Part shown: positions 37,893 through 46,627 of the stretch, in pieces
Numbering within the stretch: position 1 is the stretch's first letter
How the letters are laid out: each line of letters starts with the position of its first letter
Source: Ponticoccus alexandrii
GTDB lineage: Bacteria > Pseudomonadota > Alphaproteobacteria > Rhodobacterales > Rhodobacteraceae
NCBI RefSeq assembly: GCF_016806125.1
Contig: NZ_CP047166.1
Span: forward strand, 2,170,001-2,234,000
DNA: 64,000 nucleotides
Direction of reading: 5' to 3'
Position numbers and translations under genes: made by a program
Notes under the pieces: generated by a model
Database searches by the model: none
Seen by the model: only the letters and a program-made list of their open reading frames with translations
Told to the model about the DNA's origin: nothing

Positions 37893-38801
37893 TCATGCCG
37901 TCTCGACCCGGGCCTTGGCCTCGTCGAGGATGCGCTTGGCCTCGCCTCCGCCGATCTTCGCGATGTCGTCCTGATACTTCAGGATCGCGCCCAGCGTGTC
38001 GCTGATGACCTGCGGCGAGAGGTCCACCACGTCCAGCGCCAGTAGGCATTTCGCCCAGTCGATGGTTTCCGCGACACCGGGTTTCTTGAAGATGTCCTCG
38101 GTCCGCAGGCCCTGCACGAAGGCGATGATCTGCTTCGACAGCGTCTCCGAGACCGCCGGTTCGCGGGCGTGCAGGATCTCCACCTCGCGGTCGAAGTCGG
38201 GATAGTCCACCCAGTGGTAGAGGCAGCGGCGCTTGAGTGCGTCATGCACCTCGCGCGTGCGGTTCGAGGTCAGGATCACGATCGGCGGTTCGGGCGCCTT
38301 GATCGTCCCGATCTCGGGGATCGTGACCTGAAAGTCCGAGAGGGCCTCGAGCAGGAAGGCCTCGAAGGGTTCGTCGGTGCGGTCCAGCTCGTCTATCAGC
38401 AGGATCGGTGCGCCGCGCTGGTCCGGGCGCATGGCCTGAAGAAGCGGGCGTTCGATCAGGAAGTCGCGCGAGAACAGCTCCTCCTGCAGGGCGCCCCGGT
38501 CGGCGCCGCCGCCTGCCTCGGCGGTGCGGATGGCGATCATCTGTGCCGGGAAGTTCCACTCGTAGACCGCGCTGGAGGCATCCAGCCCCTCGTAGCATTG
38601 CAGCCGGATCAGGCGGCGGTCCAGACAGAGCGCCAGCGCCTTGGCGATCTCGGTCTTGCCGACACCGGCCTCACCTTCGAGGAACAGCGGGCGGCCCAGT
38701 TTCAGCGACAGGAAGACCACCGTCGCCAGTGCCCTCCCGCAGACGTAGCCGGTTTCGGCCAGTTTCTCCTGAACCGCGTCGATGGTGGCGGGTATGGTCA
38801 T
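37893..38801 (-). CDS. MoxR-family AAA ATPase
   Basis: Protein of 302 residues. Walker A is EGEAGVGKTEIAKALA (about residues 40-55), Walker B is ILLIDELDRTDEPFEAFLLEAL, and sensor 1 is VILTSNRTREVHDALKRRC. This is the AAA pattern of MoxR/CoxD chaperones that act with a VWA partner. The ATG at 38801 follows AGAGGGGGAGCC; the longer frame to 38882 is dismissed. Operon with the CoxE-like gene downstream. Confidence 0.9.
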   Translation of the reverse strand: MTIPATIDAVQEKLAETGYVCGRALATVVFLSLKLGRPLFLEGEAGVGKTEIAKALALCLDRRLIRLQCYEGLDASSAVYEWNFPAQMIAIRTAEAGGGADRGALQEELFSRDFLIERPLLQAMRPDQRGAPILLIDELDRTDEPFEAFLLEALSDFQVTIPEIGTIKAPEPPIVILTSNRTREVHDALKRRCLYHWVDYPDFDREVEILHAREPAVSETLSKQIIAFVQGLRTEDIFKKPGVAETIDWAKCLLALDVVDLSPQVISDTLGAILKYQDDIAKIGGGEAKRILDEAKARVETA

Positions 38802-39006
38802 GGCTCCCCCTCTTGTCCTGCCCTTGTAAAGCAAGCGCGCCCGGCCGGGGCAATAGCGCCAAGGTCGCAGATATGCCGACAATCCGCGCGGTCATATTGA
38901 CGGCGCAGCGGGTGTGGGTCATGATTCCGCGCAATATGCCCGGACGGGGCGACGAAGCAGCAAGGCTCGAGCAGCGATGCCTTCCATCCCAGCGGGGCGC
39001 GCCGCC

Positions 39007-40038
39007 ATGCGGATCACCGCCGTGACCTGTGTCAAGAACGAAGGCCCCTTCCTGCTGGAGTGGATCGCCTTCAACCGCCTCTTGGGCGTGACCGATTTTC
39101 TGTTCTATTCCAACGACTGCACCGACGGCACCGATGCGCTGCTGGACGCGCTGGCCGCGCGCGGGGGCGTCGTGCATCTGCCCAACCCCGCAAAGGGCCG
39201 CAACTACCAGATGGAGGCGCTGAAGGACGCGGCGCACCAGCCGGTCGTCCGGGATACGGACTGGGTCTGGATCGCCGATGTGGACGAGTTCCTGAACATC
39301 CATGTGGGCGACCACACGATCCCCGCGCTGATTGCCGTCTGCGACAACCCGCACGCGATCTCTGTCACCTTCCAGTTCTTCGCAAACGATGGTGTCGACC
39401 GCTTCCAGGACCGGCCGGTGATCGGGCAGTTCACCCGCTCGCATAATCCGGACCTGTGGTGTGCCGACAGCGCCATTGAGGTCAAGACACTGGTGCGCCG
39501 CGATTTTCCGCTGAAGTACTACGGCGCGCACCGGCCGTTCTTTCGCGAAGGGCTGCCTGCGAAGCGCCAACCGGCCTGGACGGACGGCTCTGGCCGGGGT
39601 GTGCCGCCGAAGTTCCTGAGCGCCGCCAACCCGCGGCGGATGCGGCGCTTTCCGGCCTCGGGCGCGCGGGTCCATGCGACGCTGAACCACTACGCCCTGC
39701 GCTCTCTCGACAGCTATATCGTCAAGAACGACCGGGGCGACGTGAACCGCGAGAACCGCGCCTTCGACGACACCTACTGGCGAGAGCGCAACGATGCGGC
39801 CTATGAGGACCGCTCGATCCTGCGCTACCTCCCCGCGCTGACGGAGGCGCTGGACCACATCAAGGCCGACCCCGGGATCGCCGCCCTGCATGACGCCTGC
39901 TGCACGGCGCACAAGGCCCGCGCCGAGGCGCTGCGCGCGCAGCCCGAATACGCGCGGATGGCCGCGCATCTGAAGGCCCTGCCGCCCTATCCGCCTGAGG
40001 AATGGGCGCTGATGCAAACCCTCGGGTATGTCGCGTGA
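39007..40038 (+). CDS. Glycosyltransferase family 2-type protein (first of cluster)
   Basis: Protein of 343 residues of the Glyco_tranf_2_4 type (PF13704-like): opening MRITAVTCVKNEGPFLLEW, then FLFYSNDCTDGTDALLD, a DxD-like metal motif in DWVWIADVDEFLNIHVGD, and a conserved C-terminal LNHYALRSLDSYIVKNDRG. The same block order is found in the two other glycosyltransferases of the cluster. It probably adds a sugar to a surface glycan; donor and acceptor are unknown. The start could be the ATG ten codons upstream, but the two paralogues begin at this position. Its stop overlaps the next gene by GTGA. Confidence 0.82.
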   Translation: MRITAVTCVKNEGPFLLEWIAFNRLLGVTDFLFYSNDCTDGTDALLDALAARGGVVHLPNPAKGRNYQMEALKDAAHQPVVRDTDWVWIADVDEFLNIHVGDHTIPALIAVCDNPHAISVTFQFFANDGVDRFQDRPVIGQFTRSHNPDLWCADSAIEVKTLVRRDFPLKYYGAHRPFFREGLPAKRQPAWTDGSGRGVPPKFLSAANPRRMRRFPASGARVHATLNHYALRSLDSYIVKNDRGDVNRENRAFDDTYWRERNDAAYEDRSILRYLPALTEALDHIKADPGIAALHDACCTAHKARAEALRAQPEYARMAAHLKALPPYPPEEWALMQTLGYVA

Positions 40039-40664
40039 GCGGGGTCAAGCTGGTCAACCTCGGGCTGCCGAAGTCCGGCACCACGACGCTGGCCCATGCG
40101 CTCGACCGCGCGGGCTGGGTCGCCGCCGACCACAAGGTGCGGCGCATCCACTCGCGCGAGGTGGGTCTGGGCGGCACCTTCATCGCCAAGCAGCTTTACG
40201 ATGCCTATTTCGCCGGCGGCGATCCCTTTGCCGTGCTCGACGACCTGTATGACGCCCTGACCGAGGTAAGCGTTCTCAAGGGCACGCTGTCGCTTTGGCC
40301 GCAGTGCGATTACGCCATGCTCAGGGCGATGCGGCAGGCGCGGCCCGGGATGCTTTATGTCGCGACGTGGCGCCCGCCCGCCGATATCTCGGACAGCATG
40401 CGACGCTGGACCAACCTCGGCACCGACCGGCTGCCTTGGGGGGCGGTGCCCGGCCTGCCCTACGGCTATGGCGAGAGCGACGACCAGCGCATCCGCTGGA
40501 TCGAAGGCCATTACGCCATGCTCGACGCGCTTTTTGCCGACGACCCGCATTTCCTGCGCCTCGACGTGCGCGTGCCCGACGCCGCCGACCGGCTGGCCGC
40601 CCATATCGGGCGCCCGGTGCCGTGGTGGGGTCAGGCGAACCGCAATCCCGTGGGCGTCGCCTGA
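40035..40664 (+). CDS. Sulfotransferase-like protein
   Basis: Protein of 209 residues. The 5'-phosphosulfate-binding loop LPKSGTTTLAHAL is intact at residues 9-21, and an Arg/Ser 3'-phosphate motif may be in YVATWRPPADISDSMRRW (about residues 110-128). This fits a small PAPS-dependent sulfotransferase. The start is GTG at 40035, overlapping the preceding stop. It ends by overlapping the ATG of the following fusion gene, so the genes are translationally coupled. It probably sulfates a glycan made by the neighbouring glycosyltransferases. Confidence 0.78.
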   Translation: MSGVKLVNLGLPKSGTTTLAHALDRAGWVAADHKVRRIHSREVGLGGTFIAKQLYDAYFAGGDPFAVLDDLYDALTEVSVLKGTLSLWPQCDYAMLRAMRQARPGMLYVATWRPPADISDSMRRWTNLGTDRLPWGAVPGLPYGYGESDDQRIRWIEGHYAMLDALFADDPHFLRLDVRVPDAADRLAAHIGRPVPWWGQANRNPVGVA

Positions 40665-43375
40665 TGCGGATTTCGTTGCACATCGGGCCGGATGCGGCCT
40701 CGGGCGACCGGATTGCCCGCGTCCTCGCGGCCAAGCGCGACCAACTGGCCGCCAAGGGTGTGCTGTTTGCCCGCGCGCCCGGTGCCCGCAACCACACGCG
40801 GCTTTTCATGGCCTGTTCGGACCCCGGCGCCGTGGACAGCCTGCGTTTCAACCGGGGCTTCATCGACCCAGCCAAGCAGGCGCAGCTTTACGACGAGCTC
40901 GCCCGCGATCTGGCCGCCGAGGTGGCGCGTGACAGGCCCGATCACCTGATCCTCTGCGCCCATCAGCTTGGCAGCGCGCTGTCCAGCCACTCCGAACTGG
41001 CGCGTCTGCATGCGCTGCTGGCGCCGCTGTCGTCAGATATCCGGGTCGTCGCCCATGTGCAGGACCCGGCGCGGATGCTGCTGCGCCGCTACCATGCGCA
41101 ATTGCTGGAAGGGCGCGCGACGCCCCTGTCGCTGGAGCTGGAGGCGGCGCAGGCCCCCGATTTCCGAGCCGCCGCGCTGGCCACCCGTCCCACCCCGGCC
41201 CCCCAGGCCGGGCTGTTCCCCGAGGTGCAGGGCGCCGCCTTCTGGATCGACCTGATGGGCCTGCAAAGGGCGTGGCAAAGCGTCTTCGGCGCCTTCACCC
41301 TGCATGGCATCGACGAGGATGAACTATACGGCGCGGCGGGAACAGAGGCGCTGCGCCGCGCCTTCGACCTGCCCGCGACCATCGGCAAGGCAGAGCCAGA
41401 GGCGCCGCCCGCCGCCCCCTCTGCCGCCTGGCAGACCCGCTGCCGGTTGTTCAACGAGGCCGCCCTGCGCCTGCTGGCCCGGCGCGAAACGGTGCTGCCC
41501 CGCCAGCTTTGGCGCAAGCTTCTGGCCGAGATGAAGGTGCCCGGCGATCCGATCGACCCGGGCAGCCTCTTCGCCCTCTCAGACCGTCTTGCCGGGGACA
41601 TCGCTGCGCTTTGCGTGCGCCACGCCGGCCTCGATTCCGCACAGATGACGCCCGCCCCAAGGGCCGAACCCTGGCAGGAGGCCGACCCGACGCGGGGCTT
41701 TCGCGCGACGCAGTACCTTGCCGCCTTCCACTGGCGCATCCGGCAGGCCACCAAGGAACACATGGCGGAGCGCGCCCGCGACCTCGCCCGCCTTGCCGGG
41801 ACCGGGGTTGCGGAGGCGGACGCGACTGCGACCGACGCCCAAGCATCATCGGGACCTGCGCAGAATGGCAGCGCCGCCCACAGCGAAACCAGCCAAGAGG
41901 CCACAGCCGTTGTGACCGCCGGGGACGAAATCCCAGAGGCTCCGACGGCCTCGGGAACCTACGCGAAGGCGCTGCTGCTACAGACCCCGCTTGCGGGGGG
42001 CAGTTCCGCCCTTGTGGCTTCCCCAGAAACGGCCAACGCCAGCGAAGCGGAGTCCGCTGCATCGCGCCGTGTTTCCTCATCGCAAGCAACCGATGCCGTC
42101 CCGCCGCCCAACGCGACGGCGGCCGCCACCGACGTTGCCGCGCCGCCGCGCCGCGGCACCCCGCCGACCGCGACCGACATCGACCCGCTGCTGTCCCCCG
42201 AGGCGCGGCGCCTGATGCCGCCGCTGGCCAAGCAGAACTTTGCCCGACTGCAAGGCTCGCGCTTCGCGCCGCACAACCGGCTTTGCACGGTGAACGAGGA
42301 CGACCGCGCCCCGCCCTACACCCCCGCGCCGCCGCGCGCCCTGCCCGAAGGAAGCAGCGGCAATGTCATCCTCGCCTGCATGAAGAACGAAGGCCCCTAC
42401 ATCCTTGAATGGGTGGCCTATCACCGTGCCGTGGGGTTCGACGGCTTCCTCGTCTACACCAACGGCTGCGAGGACGGCACGGCACAGATCCTCGACCGGC
42501 TTCAGGCGCTTGGGGTCCTGCAACACTGCGATAACGACGACTGGACGGGCAAGTCGCCGCAGACCCACGCGCTGGACCGGGCACTGTCGGAACCGGTGAT
42601 CCGCGAGGCCGACTGGATCGCCCATATCGACGTTGATGAATTCGTCAATATCCGCTGCGGCAACGGCACGCTGGCGGATGTGTTCGCCGCCGTGCCTGAC
42701 GCCACGAACATCGCGATGACGTGGCGCCTCTTCGGCCATAACGGCGTGACCGCGTTCGAGGATCGCCCGGTGATCGCGCAATTCGACACCTGCGCCCCCA
42801 GCTTCTGCCCCAAGCCGCACACCGCCTGGGGGTTCAAGACGCTGTTTCGTAACATCGGCGCCTATGGCAAGCTGTCCTGCCATCGCCCGAACAAGCTGTC
42901 CGATGCCTTCGAAAGTCGCGTGAAATGGGTCAACGGATCGGGCCGCGACATGACCCGCGAGGCGGCGAAGAACGGCTGGCGGAACTCCAAGAAGACCATC
43001 GGCTACGACATGGTGCAGCTGAACCACTACGCGCTGCGCTCTGCCGACAGCTTTCTGGTGAAGCGCCAGCGGGGCCGCGCGCTGCACGTCGACCGCAGCA
43101 TCGGGCTGAACTACTGGATCCGCATGGACTGGTCCGTGCACCGCGACCTGACGATCCAGCGCAACCTGCCACGCCTGCAGGAAGAGATGGACCGCCTGCT
43201 CGCCGATCCGGTGCTGGCGGAGTGGCACGCCAAGGCCTGCGACTGGCACCGCGCCAAGGCCGCCGAACTGCGCGCCATCCCGGAATTCGCCGAGCTCTAC
43301 GATCAGGCGCTGGCACTGAAACTGACAGAGACCGAGCGCGTGGCCTACGCCCTCGCCCTCGACATGGAGACCTGA
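40664..43375 (+). CDS. Fusion of a degenerate sulfotransferase-like domain and a glycosyltransferase
   Basis: Protein of 903 residues with three parts. Residues 1 to about 380 resemble bacterial sulfotransferases of the MRIxLHIGPHKTGTTS type, but here the loop reads LHIGPDAASGDRIARVL, so the Lys and Thr that bind PAPS are gone. Residues about 383-506 are a low-complexity Ala/Ser/Thr/Pro linker. From about 567 there is a complete Glyco_tranf_2_4-like domain (NVILACMKNEGPYILEWVAY, WIAHIDVDEFVNIRCGNG, LNHYALRSADSFLVKRQRGR). The N-terminal domain may bind the acceptor or the sulfated product without catalysis. It overlaps the preceding gene by one base. Confidence 0.75.
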   Translation: MRISLHIGPDAASGDRIARVLAAKRDQLAAKGVLFARAPGARNHTRLFMACSDPGAVDSLRFNRGFIDPAKQAQLYDELARDLAAEVARDRPDHLILCAHQLGSALSSHSELARLHALLAPLSSDIRVVAHVQDPARMLLRRYHAQLLEGRATPLSLELEAAQAPDFRAAALATRPTPAPQAGLFPEVQGAAFWIDLMGLQRAWQSVFGAFTLHGIDEDELYGAAGTEALRRAFDLPATIGKAEPEAPPAAPSAAWQTRCRLFNEAALRLLARRETVLPRQLWRKLLAEMKVPGDPIDPGSLFALSDRLAGDIAALCVRHAGLDSAQMTPAPRAEPWQEADPTRGFRATQYLAAFHWRIRQATKEHMAERARDLARLAGTGVAEADATATDAQASSGPAQNGSAAHSETSQEATAVVTAGDEIPEAPTASGTYAKALLLQTPLAGGSSALVASPETANASEAESAASRRVSSSQATDAVPPPNATAAATDVAAPPRRGTPPTATDIDPLLSPEARRLMPPLAKQNFARLQGSRFAPHNRLCTVNEDDRAPPYTPAPPRALPEGSSGNVILACMKNEGPYILEWVAYHRAVGFDGFLVYTNGCEDGTAQILDRLQALGVLQHCDNDDWTGKSPQTHALDRALSEPVIREADWIAHIDVDEFVNIRCGNGTLADVFAAVPDATNIAMTWRLFGHNGVTAFEDRPVIAQFDTCAPSFCPKPHTAWGFKTLFRNIGAYGKLSCHRPNKLSDAFESRVKWVNGSGRDMTREAAKNGWRNSKKTIGYDMVQLNHYALRSADSFLVKRQRGRALHVDRSIGLNYWIRMDWSVHRDLTIQRNLPRLQEEMDRLLADPVLAEWHAKACDWHRAKAAELRAIPEFAELYDQALALKLTETERVAYALALDMET

Positions 43376-43376
43376 G

Positions 43377-44318
43377 ATGGCGAGAGCCGAGATGGACGGT
43401 GCGCCCGTGGCCGCCCCCCAAGCGGCGGAGCATGGGTCCGCGACACCCGACGCGGCCCCCACCCGGACAGCCGAAACAGGGGCAGCGGACCCCCAGCGGG
43501 ACGGCACCCAAACGGCGGGCGCCGAGGGCGCAGGCCCTGCATCGGCAGAACCCACGACGGCAGAACCCGAGAAGCCTAGCGCCGAGAACCCTGTCGCCGA
43601 GCCTCCGAAACTCGAGACCGCCACCCCTGACGCGCCCGCCCGCAATCCCTTCCTGATCTCGCGCGGCATGAAGATCCCAAAGCACCCCGACCTGACCCGG
43701 GGCCGCGTGCGCGGCGCGCTCAAGCAGGGCACCTACGAGCGCAAGGAATGCGACGCCGTCCTGCGCGTGGTCCGCGCGGGCGACCGCGTGCTCGAACTGG
43801 GCGGCGGCATCGGCTACATGTCGACGCTGCTGTCGGTCAAGGCGGGCGCAGGCCATGTCACCAGCTACGAGGCGAACCCGGCGCTGATCCCCTACATCCG
43901 CTCGGTCCACGCGGCCAATGGCGTGACCAACGTCGACCTGCGCAACGCTCTTCTGTCTCCCGAGGCGGGCGCGCCGGTGCCCTTCTACATCCGCCGCAAC
44001 TTCCTCGCCTCGTCCATGGACCCCTCGACCGAAAAGGACGCCATCACGCAGGAGGTCGCCATCGACCGCCACGCCCTCGCCCCGGTGCTGGCAGAGGTGC
44101 GTCCCGACGTTCTGGTCTGTGACATCGAGGGCGCCGAGGCCACGCTTCTGCCCGCCGGAGACTGGTCCGGCCTGCGCGCTGCGGTGATCGAACTGCACCC
44201 GCAATGGATCGGCCAGAGCGGCGTTCAGGCGGTCTTCGACGCCATGGCGCGCGCCGGGCTGACCTACTTCCCCAAGGCGTCCGAGGCCAAGGTCGTGACC
44301 TTCCTGAAAGGCTGGTAG
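43377..44318 (+). CDS. FkbM-type methyltransferase
   Basis: Protein of 313 residues. The first 85 are a disordered Ala/Pro/Glu/Thr-rich tail. The methyltransferase domain has the SAM motif VLELGGGIGYMSTLL (about residues 137-151), the acidic VTSYEANP after strand 2, and DVLVCDIEGAEATLL near residue 242, as in FkbM enzymes. It would O-methylate a sugar or glycan hydroxyl. The start follows GGAGACCTGAG, 1 nt after the previous stop. The tail composition resembles the linker of the upstream fusion protein. Confidence 0.82.
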   Translation: MARAEMDGAPVAAPQAAEHGSATPDAAPTRTAETGAADPQRDGTQTAGAEGAGPASAEPTTAEPEKPSAENPVAEPPKLETATPDAPARNPFLISRGMKIPKHPDLTRGRVRGALKQGTYERKECDAVLRVVRAGDRVLELGGGIGYMSTLLSVKAGAGHVTSYEANPALIPYIRSVHAANGVTNVDLRNALLSPEAGAPVPFYIRRNFLASSMDPSTEKDAITQEVAIDRHALAPVLAEVRPDVLVCDIEGAEATLLPAGDWSGLRAAVIELHPQWIGQSGVQAVFDAMARAGLTYFPKASEAKVVTFLKGW

Positions 44319-44320
44319 GC

Positions 44321-45355
44321 GTGCGCATCACCGCCATCCTCTGCGTCCGCAACGAAGCCGCCTTCCTGCTCGACTGGCTGGCGCATCACCTCGCCTGCGG
44401 CGTGACGCATGTGGTGGCGCTGTCGAACGACTGTCAGGACGGCACCGACGCGATGCTCGACCGGCTGGCAGAGGTCGGACCGGTCACGCATATCCGCAAC
44501 GATGGCCCCTACGACAAGGGCGGCATCCAATTCACCGGCCTGAAACAAGCCGCCCGGGCCAAGGCCGTCCGACAGGCCGACTGGCTGCTGCCGCTCGACA
44601 TCGACGAATTCGTCAACATCCATGTGGGCGACCGCAGCCTGCCCGCGCTGATCGCCGCCCTGCCAGAGGCCACGGCGATCACCCTGACCTGGCGCCTCTT
44701 CGGCAACGCGGGCGTACAGCGCTACGAAGACGCACCCGTCCCGCAGCAATTCACCCGCGCCGCGCCCCAGGTGATGTTCTGGCCATGGCGTGCCTCGATG
44801 TTCAAGACGCTCTACCGCAACGACGGCACATACCGCCGCCCCGGCGTTCACCGCCCGCGCGGTCCGGTGCCAGAGCGCCTCGCTCAGGCCCGCTGGTTCG
44901 ACGGGCATGGCCGCGCGCTGGACGAGAGCTTTCGCACCAAGCGCCTTTTCTCCCCTTACGGGCGCCGCAACTTCGGCCTCGCGCAGCTGAACCACTATCC
45001 GCTGGGCGCCATGGAAAGCTACGTGCTCAAGGCCGACAGGGGCCGTGCCGTCCACAGCGGCGACCTTCTGGGCATGGACTACTGGGTCGAGCGCAACTGG
45101 TGTTGCGACGAGGACCGGACCATCCTCGCCCTGCAAGGAACCGCCGCGCACCGCGCGACCCTTGCCGCCGATCCGCGCCTCTCGGCCCTGCATGAGGCGG
45201 CCGTGACATGGCGCCACGACCGCTTTGCCACGCTGATGCGCCAAGAGCCCTTCCGCGCCCTCTACGCCCGCCTGCTGATGGCGCCACCCTCCATGCCAAT
45301 CCCCCGGGACCGGGCCGCGGAGCTGGCCGCCCACGCTCTGCGCGGACACAATTAA
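44321..45355 (+). CDS. Glycosyltransferase family 2-type protein (third of cluster)
   Basis: Protein of 344 residues starting at GTG (VRITAILCVRNEAAFLLDWL), 2 nt after the FkbM stop. Motifs run in the same order as in the first glycosyltransferase: VVALSNDCQDGTDAMLDRL, DWLLPLDIDEFVNIHVGD, and a C-terminal LNHYPLGAMESYVLKADRGR. Probably paralogous to that gene and to the C-terminal domain of the fusion. Role: addition of a further sugar of the same surface glycan, by inference. Confidence 0.8.
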   Translation: MRITAILCVRNEAAFLLDWLAHHLACGVTHVVALSNDCQDGTDAMLDRLAEVGPVTHIRNDGPYDKGGIQFTGLKQAARAKAVRQADWLLPLDIDEFVNIHVGDRSLPALIAALPEATAITLTWRLFGNAGVQRYEDAPVPQQFTRAAPQVMFWPWRASMFKTLYRNDGTYRRPGVHRPRGPVPERLAQARWFDGHGRALDESFRTKRLFSPYGRRNFGLAQLNHYPLGAMESYVLKADRGRAVHSGDLLGMDYWVERNWCCDEDRTILALQGTAAHRATLAADPRLSALHEAAVTWRHDRFATLMRQEPFRALYARLLMAPPSMPIPRDRAAELAAHALRGHN

Positions 45356-45448
45356 CCAAGAATTTCCACGCCTAAACCACAATTCCGCCTAATCCCGGGG
45401 GCATTGTTTCCCGCAAACCCCAGGTTCAAGGGGGAAAGGGCACCGGGC

Positions 45449-46375
45449 ATGACAGCGCAGGAAAACCGCTTCGCACCAGACCTCAGCGCGCTCTCGCGCA
45501 GCGAATGGCTGACCGCTCTGCGACGCATCGGCGAGGATTTCGGCTTTGCCGAATCCCTCGGCAAAAAGCACGCGGGCATCTTTGTCGAAGAAGGCGACAC
45601 GCTGCTCGTCAGCTTCGAAAGCATGGGGGCGATCGAAACCCTCTCCGACACCCGTACGCCGCTTGGCTTCGACATGGTGGGCACGCGCGGCTGGTCCTCG
45701 CTGTCGCTTCTCAGCCGGGGCGACACATGGTTCCGCGACCCGGAACTCTATGCCTTCTTCGACCAGCTTCTGGACGACGGCTTCTTCGACGAATTCGAAA
45801 CGGTGATCTTCTACGGCGCGGGCCCCGCAGGCTACGCGGCGGGCGCCTATTCGGTGGCGGCACCGGGCGCGCGGGTGATGATGCTGCAACCACAGGCCAC
45901 GCTGGACCCGCGGATAACCGAATGGGACGATCGCTTTATCGAGATGCGGCGCCAGAGCTTCACCGACCGCTACGGCTACGCCCCCGACATGATTGAGGCG
46001 GCACAACAGGGCTACGTGCTCTACGACCCGCGCGAACGACTGGATTCCATGCACGCGGCGCTCTTCGCGCGACCCAACGTGACACGCCTTCGGATGCCCT
46101 TCATGGGCACCGCCCTGCAGGCCGACCTGAGAGCTCTGGACCTGCTGCCCTCGCTTCTGACCGCCGTCGCCGAGGACCGCCTGACCACCGAAACCTTCGC
46201 TCGCGTCCTGCGCGCGCGCCGCGACCACCCGCCCTACCTGCGCAGACTTCTGGCCCGCCTCGACGCCGAGGGGCGCAAGGGTCTGGCCCGCAGGCTCTGC
46301 CGGAACGTAGTCGCCCGGATGGAAGCCCCCCGCTTCCGCCGCCGCCTGGCCCAGCTTGAAGCGCCGGACGACTAA
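45449..46375 (+). CDS. Protein resembling an inactive alpha/beta-hydrolase
   Basis: Protein of 308 residues. The central segment FYGAGPAGYAAGAYSVAAPG, followed by RVMMLQPQATLDPRI, has the layout of the nucleophile elbow and following strand of alpha/beta hydrolases (commonly YGxSxGGY and PQ), but the Ser position is Gly, so catalysis is unlikely. From memory, relatives in roseobacters carry the label phosphoadenosine phosphosulfate reductase, which the sequence does not support. The region 45404-45448 is taken as untranslated. It closes the glycan cluster, 93 nt after the last glycosyltransferase, and is followed by a family A repeat. Confidence 0.55.
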   Translation: MTAQENRFAPDLSALSRSEWLTALRRIGEDFGFAESLGKKHAGIFVEEGDTLLVSFESMGAIETLSDTRTPLGFDMVGTRGWSSLSLLSRGDTWFRDPELYAFFDQLLDDGFFDEFETVIFYGAGPAGYAAGAYSVAAPGARVMMLQPQATLDPRITEWDDRFIEMRRQSFTDRYGYAPDMIEAAQQGYVLYDPRERLDSMHAALFARPNVTRLRMPFMGTALQADLRALDLLPSLLTAVAEDRLTTETFARVLRARRDHPPYLRRLLARLDAEGRKGLARRLCRNVVARMEAPRFRRRLAQLEAPDD

Positions 46376-46387
46376 GCCGCCACCCAT

Positions 46388-46446
46388 CTTCTTTGGTCTT
46401 GAAATACCCTCGGGGGAGCGCCGCAGGCGCGGGGGCAGAGCCCCCT
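46388..46446 (+). repeat. Family A dispersed repeat, copy 7
   Basis: TTCTTTGGTCTTG, AAATACCCTCGGGGG, GCGCCGCAGGCGC hairpin, then GGGGGCAGAGCCCCC. It starts 12 nt after the last gene of the glycan cluster. Confidence 0.85.
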
Positions 46447-46627
46447 CCGGTGCCGCCACGGGCGACACCGCCCACCCGCTCCCACCCATCAAGGGCCGCC
46501 GCCGCCCCGCGCCCCTGACACGCGCGAAGGCACCGCCGCTCCACCCGCAGGGCAACCGCGCGAACCCTGCCGCATCGGCGCTATCATCCTCTGGCGCGCC
46601 GCCCCCCCGCATGCTAACGCGGCGGCC

